From Bacteroidales bacterium (lineage in GTDB: Bacteria; Bacteroidota; Bacteroidia; Bacteroidales; WCHB1-69), in assembly GCA_031264975.1 (NCBI GenBank), contig JAISDH010000510.1:1-5410 (forward strand): a DNA stretch of 5,410 nt, given 5' to 3'. Position numbers and translations under genes: made by a program. Below, one piece after another: positions 1 through 5,410 of the stretch (positions within the stretch are counted from its first letter, which is position 1; each line of letters opens with the position of its first letter). The notes under the pieces are model-generated. The model made no database searches and was not told the DNA's origin. It saw only the letters and a program-made list of their open reading frames with translations.

Positions 1-45
1 AATATCAGCCTGCTATATTATGAAAATACTAAAAATTCCGAAAAA

Positions 46-531
46 CTAATTCTTGTATTTGTCCAAGATACCTTGTACATCTTCCGCCGCTAAGCGTCCA
101 TGTACTTGTTCGCCCACCATAATAACAGGCGCTAATCCACAGGCGCCTATACAACGAAGGGCAGTAAGCGAAAATTTACCGTCCGGAGTCGTTTCGCCTA
201 CATTGATTTTCAACAAACGCTTAAATTCGTCCAAAACCTTTTCTGCGCCTCTTACGTAACATGCCGTTCCTAAACAAACAGAAATAGGGTATTCTCCTTT
301 GGGAATCATCGTAAAAAATGAATAAAAAGAAACAACGCCATATACCTGTGCTACGGATATATGCAATTCTTTAGCGATTAATTCCTGCGCTTCTGCGGGC
401 AGGTAGCCGATATGGCTTTGCGTTTGATGCAATACATTAATCAATTCCCCACCCTGATTATTAAATTTCTTACAGATTTCTTTGATTTTATCAATATAAT
501 CCTGTCGCATTTTTATCTTTACACTTGACAT
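46..531 (-). CDS. hydC: NuoE-like [2Fe-2S] subunit of bifurcating [FeFe] hydrogenase (HydC/HndA)
   Basis: 161-residue thioredoxin-like [2Fe-2S] protein of the NuoE / HydC / HndA family, about the usual length. The N-terminal helical part (residues about 10-75) contains the family signature LHQTQSHIGYLP at 34-45 and VYGVVSFYSFF at 63-73. The ferredoxin fold follows, with the four expected cluster ligands C86, C91, C127 and C131 (CxxxxC then CxxxC, in CLGTAC and CIGAC). In this family the cluster passes electrons to or from the FMN of the NuoF-like partner. The protein has no signal peptide or membrane segment and should be cytoplasmic. ATG at 531-529 is chosen over an internal ATG at 510-508 (residue 8) because a perfect AAGGAGG lies 8 bases upstream. 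It is the last gene of the operon, 36 bases after hydA. In many relatives this gene comes first. The stop is TAG. Confidence 0.95.
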   Translation of the reverse strand: MSSVKIKMRQDYIDKIKEICKKFNNQGGELINVLHQTQSHIGYLPAEAQELIAKELHISVAQVYGVVSFYSFFTMIPKGEYPISVCLGTACYVRGAEKVLDEFKRLLKINVGETTPDGKFSLTALRCIGACGLAPVIMVGEQVHGRLAAEDVQGILDKYKN

Positions 532-539
532 CTTTATTA

Positions 540-546
540 CCTCCTT
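540..546 (-). promoter_or_regulatory. Shine-Dalgarno site of hydC
   Basis: The minus strand reads AAGGAGG, a full match to the anti-SD core, with an 8-base spacer to the ATG at 531-529. It decides the start of hydC against the in-frame ATG seven codons later. Confidence 0.85.
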
Positions 547-567
547 ATGTATTGTGTTAAATATATT

Positions 568-2352
568 TTAAACTGTTTTATCTAAATCAACTTCAAACTT
601 GACATTACGGTCGAAATAATGAGTATGGAGCAGATGATGTGCTTTTTCACTGCATGGCGTTTTCAAAAACTCTTCATAAATCTTTATGATAGAAGGATTC
701 TCATGCGATTTTCTTAGCGGCATATTTTTATCCACCTGATAAATGGCTTCCCAGCGAGCCTTAATAATATCGCTGTTCCCATGATGAAGCGGTTGTCCGC
801 CGCCATCAATACATCCTCCGGGACATGCCATAATTTCAATAGCATGAAATGTATTTTTTCCTTCCTGAATTTCTTCTAAAAGTTTTCGCGCATTACTCAA
901 TCCATGTGCAATACCGATATTGATAGGCAATCCGTCAAAGTCAATAGTTGCAGAACGAATGCCCTCTAATCCCCGTAATTCTTCAAAATCTATTTTAGGA
1001 CAAGCCTTTCCCGTGTGAATTTCGTATGCTGTTCGTACAGCAGCTTCAATAACGCCTCCTGTCGTTCCAAAAATAGCGCCGGCTCCGGTAGATTCTCCCA
1101 ACGGAGAATCGAATGTTTCATCCGGTAGTGATTTGAAATCCAGGTTTGCCTGTTTAATCAATGCCGCCAATTCTCGAGTAGTAATAGAATAATCCACATC
1201 AGGATTTCCGTTCACTTTAAATTCGTCGCGCGCACATTCATATTTTTTTGCAAGGCAAGGCATTACAGAAACTACAATCATGTCTTCTCTCTTAACGCCA
1301 ATCTTGTCTGCAAAGTACGATTTCGCAATAGCGCCGAACATTTGTTGGGGAGATTTCGCCGTTGAAGGAATATCTTTCATATCCGGGAAATGGTGTTCAA
1401 AAAATTTAACCCATGCCGGACAACAAGAAGTCAACAAAGGCATCTTAACGTCCTTGTCTCCTCCCAGGTATTTTGTCAAACGACCTAATAACTCAGTACC
1501 TTCTTCCATAATCGTTAAATCTGCCGCCCAATCCGTATCAAAAACATAATCAAAACCAAGTCGACGTAATGCCGCCGTCAGTTTACCTGTTGCGATTGAA
1601 CCGGGATTTAATCCAAATTCTTCTCCAATAGCCACGCGAACCGCCGGAGCTGTTTGAACAACAACCGTTTTTTTCGGGTCATTAATGGCGCGAATAACTT
1701 TGCCGGTATGGTCTACTTCCGATAACGCCCCTACAGGACAAACGGCAACGCATTGTCCACAGAACGTACATACTGTTTTCGTTAATTCTTCTTCAAATGC
1801 AGGAGCAACCACCGACTCAAAACCACGATTGATAGCCGATAAAGCGCCCACAGTCTGGAAACTGTTGCACATCATTTCACAACGACGACACATTACGCAT
1901 TTATCCATATTGCGGTTTATCGCAAAAGACTGGTCGTTTCTATGTGTAGATTTTTCCCCCGAAAAAGGTATTTCACGAATGCCAAAACGAATAGCTAAAT
2001 CCTGTAATTCGCATTTTCCGCTTTTAGGACATACCAAACAATCCGTAGGATGGTCTGACAATAACAGCTCCAATACGGCGCGACGAGCATTTAATACTCT
2101 AATGTTATTGGTTGTAACTACCATATCCGGCATACATTCCGTAATACATGCCGGAGCAAGGTTTTTGCGCCCCGCTACTTCTACAACACAAATACGGCAA
2201 CTTGCCGGTTTGTTTGTTATATTCATATCCTTCAACTGAAAATAACACAGTGTTGGGATAGCAATTCTATTTGCTCTTGCAGCTTTGAGGATAGTTGTTC
2301 CTTTTGCTACTTCAATTTGTTTATTATCTATTGTTAGTTTTATAAGTTCCAT
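568..2352 (-). CDS. hydA: [FeFe] hydrogenase catalytic subunit (HydA/HndD)
   Basis: 594-residue catalytic subunit that reduces protons or oxidises H2. Domains in order: plant-type [2Fe-2S] (C36, C52, C55, C69); His-ligated [4Fe-4S] (H101, C105, C108, C114); two-cluster ferredoxin (C152, C155, C158, C162 and C195, C198, C201, C205); H-cluster domain about 229-540; C-terminal small-subunit-like domain about 545-585, ending in LLHTHY. The H-cluster motifs are intact: TSCCPAW (308-314) with proton-transfer C310 and ligand C311, MPCLAKK with C366, and ACPGGCIDGGGQP with C510 and the bridging C514. It is therefore predicted to be active once HydEFG mature it. Its length resembles HndD (about 585). 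The extra C-terminal [2Fe-2S] domain of Thermotoga HydA is absent. There is no signal peptide or Tat motif, so it is cytoplasmic. It starts at an ATG 8 bases after AAAGGAG and 15 bases after hydB. Confidence 0.97.
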   Translation of the reverse strand: MELIKLTIDNKQIEVAKGTTILKAARANRIAIPTLCYFQLKDMNITNKPASCRICVVEVAGRKNLAPACITECMPDMVVTTNNIRVLNARRAVLELLLSDHPTDCLVCPKSGKCELQDLAIRFGIREIPFSGEKSTHRNDQSFAINRNMDKCVMCRRCEMMCNSFQTVGALSAINRGFESVVAPAFEEELTKTVCTFCGQCVAVCPVGALSEVDHTGKVIRAINDPKKTVVVQTAPAVRVAIGEEFGLNPGSIATGKLTAALRRLGFDYVFDTDWAADLTIMEEGTELLGRLTKYLGGDKDVKMPLLTSCCPAWVKFFEHHFPDMKDIPSTAKSPQQMFGAIAKSYFADKIGVKREDMIVVSVMPCLAKKYECARDEFKVNGNPDVDYSITTRELAALIKQANLDFKSLPDETFDSPLGESTGAGAIFGTTGGVIEAAVRTAYEIHTGKACPKIDFEELRGLEGIRSATIDFDGLPINIGIAHGLSNARKLLEEIQEGKNTFHAIEIMACPGGCIDGGGQPLHHGNSDIIKARWEAIYQVDKNMPLRKSHENPSIIKIYEEFLKTPCSEKAHHLLHTHYFDRNVKFEVDLDKTV

Positions 2353-2360
2353 TCTAAATA

Positions 2361-2367
2361 CTCCTTT
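2361..2367 (-). promoter_or_regulatory. Shine-Dalgarno site of hydA
   Basis: AAAGGAG on the minus strand, directly after the TAG stop of hydB and 8 bases before the hydA ATG. This packing suggests coupled translation of the flavoprotein and catalytic subunits. Confidence 0.8.
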
Positions 2368-4161
2368 CTAATTAATACTAATTGCATTAAACTTACATTT
2401 GTCATAACATGAGCCACACTTGATACACAAATCCTGATTAATTGTATGAGCCGATTTTCTTTCGCCTGAAATAGCGCCAACGGGACATGCTCTTGCACAC
2501 GCCGTACATCCTATACATGTGTCGGAAAGAATAATATATCGTTTCATTGCCTTACATTGTCCAGCCGGACATCTTTTTTCTGATACATGCGCAATATATT
2601 CATCCCAAAAATGGTCAATTGTCGACAAAATAGGATTTGGAGAAGTTTGTCCCAATCCGCATAGCGCCGTATCTTTAATGACCTGGCTTAAATTCTTCAG
2701 TATTTCCAAATCTTCCATAGTACCTTTACCGCCGATTATTTTATCAAGAATTTCGCATAAGCGTTTATTTCCTACACGGCAGGGAGTACATTTTCCGCAA
2801 GATTCTTCTACCGTAAAATCAAGATAAAAACGTGCAACGGCAGGCATACAACTTGTTTCATCCATTACAATCATCCCGCCGGAGCCCATCATGGAACCGG
2901 CTGCCAATAAATTGTCATAATCTATGGGCGTGTCCAAAAATGACTCAGTCAAGCAACCACCGGAAGGTCCTCCCGTTTGAACTGCTTTAAATTTCTTGTC
3001 ATTTTTAATACCGCCTCCTATTTCAAAAATAACTTCCCTGAGCGTAATACCCATTGGAACTTCAATCAAACCAACATTGTTGATTTGTCCTGCAAGAGCA
3101 AATACTTTTGTTCCTTTTGATTTTTCCGTACCAATGGAAGAAAACCATTCCCAGCCCTTGTTAAAGATAACAGGAATGTTTGCAAATGTTTCTACATTAT
3201 TTACGTTGGACGGTTTTTTCAAATAACCTTCCTGAGCGGGAAACGGAGGTTTAAAAGTGGGTTCCCCTCTTAATCCTTCCATGGAATGGATTAAGGCGGT
3301 TTCTTCTCCGCAAACAAAAGCGCCTGCTCCATAACGTAATTCCAAATCAAAATCAAAACCCGAATCCAATATGTTTTTTCCCAACAAACCATATTCTCTT
3401 GCTTGGTTGATAGCTATTTCCAAACGTTTAATCGCAAGCGGATATTCGGCTCTAATATAAACCAAACCTTTTGTTGCTCCGATACAAAATCCCCCTATTG
3501 TCATTGCTTCAATCACGCTGTGCGGGTCTCCTTCCAAAATGGAACGATCCATAAATGCGCCGGGGTCTCCTTCATCGGCATTACAAATCATATATTTCTG
3601 GTCTGCGTGATTTTTACTGGCAATTTCCCATTTCAGCCCTGTTGGAAAACCGCCGCCGCCACGACCTCTTAATCCTGATTTCTTAATCGTATCAATAGCA
3701 GCAGCAGGGTCATTCTGTTCCAAAACGCTTGCCAATGCGGCATAACCTTCTCTGGCAATGTATTCATCTATATTTTCAGGGTCTATAAATCCACAATTCC
3801 GCAAGGCTATCCGTAATTGTTTTTTGTAGAAATTCATGTGTTTAGAATCTGATACTTCGTGTTTGTTATCAGGGTCTATGTACAATAAATGTTTTACTTT
3901 GCGTCCTTTTACAATATGTTCATTGATTATTTCTTCGCAATTATCCGAAGTTACCTGAACATAAAATGTATTATCCGGAAGCATTTTTACGATAGGTCCT
4001 TTTTCGCAAAAGCCAAAACAACCGGTTTCGACTACCTGAACCTCTTTATCTAAGCCTTTTTCAACAAGTATTCTCTTGAAATTTTCTGAGATATCTTCAC
4101 TTTTTGAAGCTCGACAGCCTGTTCCTCCACATATTAGTATGTGATATTTATAATTAGCCAT
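2368..4161 (-). CDS. hydB: NuoF-like NAD(H)/FMN subunit of bifurcating [FeFe] hydrogenase (HydB/HndC)
   Basis: 597-residue flavoprotein, the typical HydB/HndC length. Domains in order: N-terminal thioredoxin-like [2Fe-2S] (C11, C16, C48, C52); NuoF core with the glycine-rich GLRGRGGGGFPTGLKW at 163-178 and NADEGDPGAFMDR at 194-206, which form the FMN and NADH pockets; an SLBB-like part around 355-400; the NuoF [4Fe-4S] site with ESCGKCTPCR (C455, C458, C461) plus C501; and a C-terminal two-[4Fe-4S] ferredoxin (C549, C552, C555, C559 and C579, C582, C585, C589). A further pair, C531 and C536 in KRCPAGQC, sits between the last two. In HydABC enzymes this subunit exchanges electrons with NAD(H) and is the proposed bifurcation centre, feeding ferredoxin and HydA. 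Both cofactor motifs and all cluster ligands are present. ATG 4161-4159 follows AAGGAG by 7 bases, and hndB ends 15 bases upstream. It is cytoplasmic. Confidence 0.96.
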   Translation of the reverse strand: MANYKYHILICGGTGCRASKSEDISENFKRILVEKGLDKEVQVVETGCFGFCEKGPIVKMLPDNTFYVQVTSDNCEEIINEHIVKGRKVKHLLYIDPDNKHEVSDSKHMNFYKKQLRIALRNCGFIDPENIDEYIAREGYAALASVLEQNDPAAAIDTIKKSGLRGRGGGGFPTGLKWEIASKNHADQKYMICNADEGDPGAFMDRSILEGDPHSVIEAMTIGGFCIGATKGLVYIRAEYPLAIKRLEIAINQAREYGLLGKNILDSGFDFDLELRYGAGAFVCGEETALIHSMEGLRGEPTFKPPFPAQEGYLKKPSNVNNVETFANIPVIFNKGWEWFSSIGTEKSKGTKVFALAGQINNVGLIEVPMGITLREVIFEIGGGIKNDKKFKAVQTGGPSGGCLTESFLDTPIDYDNLLAAGSMMGSGGMIVMDETSCMPAVARFYLDFTVEESCGKCTPCRVGNKRLCEILDKIIGGKGTMEDLEILKNLSQVIKDTALCGLGQTSPNPILSTIDHFWDEYIAHVSEKRCPAGQCKAMKRYIILSDTCIGCTACARACPVGAISGERKSAHTINQDLCIKCGSCYDKCKFNAISIN

Positions 4162-4168
4162 TTCTTTT

Positions 4169-4174
4169 CTCCTT
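4169..4174 (-). promoter_or_regulatory. Shine-Dalgarno site of hydB
   Basis: AAGGAG on the minus strand, 7 bases before the hydB ATG. It lies entirely inside the 15-base gap after the hndB stop and supports the chosen start. Confidence 0.8.
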
Positions 4175-4176
4175 AT

Positions 4177-4578
4177 TTAAATTTCGTTGTCAATTGATTG
4201 ATAACTTTGAGGAATTACTCCTTCCAGAATTTCATTGTTGACAATATATTTTTCAACAAGATTTTTTGCTTTTTCCACTGTTACATAACCAAAAACAATC
4301 GGTTCATGTCCGGGTTTTGTAATTTCGACAGTTGGTTCGGCATAACAATATCCCATACATCCTGTTTGCGTTACTACAGCTCGAATATTTAATGAACTAC
4401 ATGATTCAATAAGAGCATCCATAACCGGTTTTGCTCCCGATGCAATCCCACACGTAGACATTGCTACCTTAATTTGAACTATTTGCTCTGCGTTATCGCC
4501 ATCTTCTCTAAGAGAGATACTTGCTTTTAACTCATCTCTTTTTTTCTTTAAATCCGCCAAAGATTTGATTTTATCCAT
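4177..4578 (-). CDS. hndB: HndB-type thioredoxin-like ferredoxin subunit of [FeFe] hydrogenase
   Basis: 133-residue protein resembling HndB, the small subunit of NADP-reducing / bifurcating hydrogenases, and the C-terminal domain of NuoE. A charged N-terminal helix (about 5-25, LADLKKKRDEL) is followed by the ferredoxin fold: VAMSTCGIASGAKPVMDAL (38-56) and QTGCMGYCYAEP (71-82). C43, C74 and C78 occupy three of the usual four ligand positions, and G48 stands where NuoE has its second cysteine. From memory CGIAxGA is normal for HndB, so this is a family trait, not decay. C60 is a spare cysteine in the following helix. The role is probably electron transfer or docking on HydB; the exact role in bifurcation is unclear. 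The ATG is forced, since an in-frame TAA lies five codons upstream. There is no good Shine-Dalgarno site (only AGAGA), unlike the three genes after it. It is the first gene of the operon. Confidence 0.9.
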   Translation of the reverse strand: MDKIKSLADLKKKRDELKASISLREDGDNAEQIVQIKVAMSTCGIASGAKPVMDALIESCSSLNIRAVVTQTGCMGYCYAEPTVEITKPGHEPIVFGYVTVEKAKNLVEKYIVNNEILEGVIPQSYQSIDNEI

Positions 4579-4625
4579 GTCTCTGTAATTTATTAGTTAT
4601 TTAGTTCTGTTATCTCTTTGCGAAC

Positions 4626-4661
4626 AAAAAAAGTTAACATCATATAATACTTGATGTTAAC
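4626..4661 (-). terminator. Hairpin plus T7 in the hndB leader: terminator, attenuator or operator
   Basis: On the minus strand GTTAACATCA and TGATGTTAAC form a perfect 10-bp inverted repeat around a 9-base loop (4633-4661). Seven T follow at once (4632-4626). This is the shape of an intrinsic terminator, though the stem has only three G-C pairs. It lies 47 bases before the hndB ATG. It could end transcription from the RhuM remnant, attenuate the operon from its own leader, or be a DNA operator, because the arms flank a -10-like TATTAT. Confidence 0.6.
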
Positions 4662-4673
4662 CTTAATTGTCAA
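4644..4673 (-). promoter_or_regulatory. Sigma70-like promoter candidate overlapping the leader palindrome
   Basis: The minus strand shows TTGACA at 4673-4668, an 18-base spacer and TATTAT at 4649-4644, pointing at hndB. The -10 lies in the loop of the inverted repeat, so a dimeric regulator bound there would block polymerase. If the host is a Bacteroidota, its main sigma factor would prefer a different consensus, so this match may be fortuitous. Confidence 0.4.
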
Positions 4674-4690
4674 TACTTTTTACTTGGGGG

Positions 4691-4698
4691 CAAAGATA
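4691..4698 (-). promoter_or_regulatory. Bacteroidota-type -7 box (TATCTTTG) upstream of hndB
   Basis: The minus strand reads TATCTTTG, an exact match to the TAnnTTTG -7 consensus known from Bacteroides. A TTTG lies 15 bases further upstream, closer than the usual 19-21 bases, so the -33 element is poor. Transcription from here would start near 4686 and give a leader of about 108 bases containing the whole hairpin and T run. Confidence 0.45.
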
Positions 4699-4741
4699 AT
4701 AAAAATTTTGATACAAACTACATTTTCCTTTACATGGTTAA

Positions 4742-4766
4742 TTTTTTTTTGAGATACGCAAAAAAA
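4742..4766. repeat. A/T homopolymer inverted repeat
   Basis: Nine T (4742-4750), nine mixed bases and seven A (4760-4766), with another A6 at 4774-4779. These tracts lie 45-90 bases upstream of the -7 box. They may be intrinsically bent or UP-element-like DNA, or simple low-complexity intergenic sequence. Confidence 0.35.
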
Positions 4767-4833
4767 CACAAAGAAAAAATCATCAAGGGTAAGCGGAAGA
4801 AATCCGCAAATCATTAGTCGACAATGACATAAT

Positions 4834-5410
4834 TTATTTGTTATCTTTTAGTCGTTTGATATCTTCCTCTAATTCTTTCAGATTTTGTTCATGTTCCAGC
4901 GTCTTTTGTATCTGTTTATATTTTTCAAATTCTTCGCCTGATTTTTGCAAGGCTCTTCGTGGCTGATTTTACCTGCATGGGTTAATAACTCCCGACCGTT
5001 GAGTTGCAGTAAAATATCCAAACGTTCAATCCAATCCTTCATATACATCGGCGTATGTTGTTGCGCCATCGTTTCGGCAAATGCAAGATACTGTTCTACT
5101 AACAACCCGAGTAATTTTATTTCATTTTCAGTCAAATAGTTTTTTGCAATGCTGACGTCCGACTGTTTAATCGCATCTGTGTTTTTCCTGTCGAACGACT
5201 AATGATGTATTCTTTCAAGTGTTGTGTCGCCCATTGACGGAATCGAGCGCCTTGTTGCGATTTTACGCGATAACCTACGGAAATAATAACGTCAAGATTG
5301 TAAGCATTAACCGAAATTTCTTGCGTTTTACCCGCGATAGCGCCATGTTGAGTGGTTATCCGGAATTTCCGGACAACCACTGTTTCGTCTAATTCACCTT
5401 CTTTGAAAAT
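4834..5410 (-). pseudogene. RhuM-family protein, broken and cut by the window edge
   Basis: Remnant of a RhuM-family gene (PF13310-type, named after a Salmonella SPI-3 protein; function unknown). Three frames carry consecutive family segments. Frame one, open from the edge (5410) to a TGA at 5132, has FKEGELDE, NAYNLDVIISVGYRVKS and RFRQWATQHLKEYII. Frame two (about 5198 to 4954) continues with SDVSIAKNYL, then PMYMKDWIERLD and LTHAGKISHE, the known C-terminal part. Frame three (4953 to TAA at 4836-4834) supplies a charged, probably coiled-coil tail of 39 residues ending LEEDIKRLKDNK. Between frames one and two roughly 110-130 family residues are missing (size from memory), so there is an internal deletion near 5195-5206 plus a frame change. 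The second shift fits one lost base near 4953-4955. Its N-terminus lies outside the window. The short open frames inside it should not be called as genes. Confidence 0.8.

Larger units (their letters stand above)
4579..4833. other. Gene-free leader and promoter region upstream of the hydrogenase operon
   Basis: A 255-base, very AT-rich gap between the RhuM-like remnant and hndB, with no plausible coding sequence. It contains the candidate promoters and the hairpin annotated separately, plus an A/T homopolymer inverted repeat at 4742-4766. Two small inverted repeats lie just after the RhuM stop: TCATT/AATGA at 4811-4827 and GCGGA/TCCGC at 4793-4807. Both have 5-bp stems, and neither is followed directly by a T run, so I do not call them terminators. 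Confidence 0.7.

Noticed and set aside
1..45. Possible terminator or next gene after hydC
   Set aside because: The 45 bases after the stop are AT-rich but hold no convincing hairpin, start codon with an RBS, or conserved reading.
1685..2239. A 184-codon open frame on the plus strand opposite hydA
   Set aside because: It is antisense to a strongly conserved hydrogenase sequence and has no recognisable protein features. Its openness follows from the codon use of hydA.
4633..4661. Rex operator
   Set aside because: TGTTAA and TTAACA are present but in everted order with wide spacing, not the TTGTTAA-N4-TTAACAA arrangement.
4878..5135. Apparent independent 85-residue gene on the minus strand
   Set aside because: Its frame continues upstream of the ATG with RhuM-family sequence (SDVSIAKNYL), and its last residues are out of frame. 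It is a piece of the RhuM pseudogene.
4811..5205. Ten-base inverted match (TCATTAGTCG at 4811-4820 against 5196-5205)
   Set aside because: Matches of 10 bases are expected several times by chance in a window of this length. There is no longer homology and no mobile-element features around either copy.
5132..5380. Apparent 82-residue gene starting at a GTG
   Set aside because: The frame is open to the window edge with RhuM-like FKEGELDE before the GTG, so this start is artificial. The 3' end is out of frame after the deletion.
1..5410. CRISPR array, tRNA or rRNA genes, insertion sequences
   Set aside because: I saw no regularly spaced repeats, tRNA-like cloverleaf, rRNA sequence, transposase or terminal repeats on either strand.

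Overview
The window carries a complete four-gene operon for a soluble, multimeric [FeFe] hydrogenase of the electron-bifurcating HydABC / HndABCD type. All genes lie on the minus strand, so transcription runs from high to low coordinates. Upstream of the operon, on the same strand, are the remains of a RhuM-family gene. Base composition is moderately AT-rich (about 40% GC by eye). The protein style, a RhuM relative next door and a perfect TAnnTTTG box upstream of the operon suggest an anaerobic Bacteroidota (Bacteroidales-like) bacterium. Strong AAGGAG ribosome binding sites in front of three genes are less typical of that phylum, so the assignment is moderate and rests on recognition, not on a search.

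Layout in transcription order: (1) 5410-4834, a RhuM-like pseudogene entering from the right edge. It has a large internal deletion and a later one-base frameshift. (2) 4833-4579, a 255-base AT-rich gap without genes. It holds a perfect TATCTTTG box, a sigma70-like TTGACA/TATTAT pair, and a perfect 10-bp inverted repeat followed on the minus strand by seven T. (3) 4578-4177, an HndB-type thioredoxin-like ferredoxin subunit. (4) 4161-2368, the NuoF-like HydB/HndC flavoprotein. (5) 2352-568, the catalytic HydA/HndD subunit with all H-cluster cysteines. (6) 531-46, the NuoE-like HydC/HndA ferredoxin subunit. The last 45 bases hold nothing I can assign.

How they work together (family knowledge): HydB binds NAD(H) and FMN and is the likely bifurcation site. 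HydC and HndB are [2Fe-2S] thioredoxin-fold subunits docking on HydB. HydA carries electrons through its Fe-S chain to the H-cluster. The complex couples NADH and reduced ferredoxin to H2, in either direction, and balances redox cofactors in fermentation. Junctions of 15, 15 and 36 bases make a single transcript likely. The maturases HydE, HydF and HydG needed for the H-cluster are not in this window.

The enzyme is a known type. The parts worth a second look are the operon leader (attenuator or operator), the gene order with hydC last, and the decayed RhuM gene. I see no wholly new system here.
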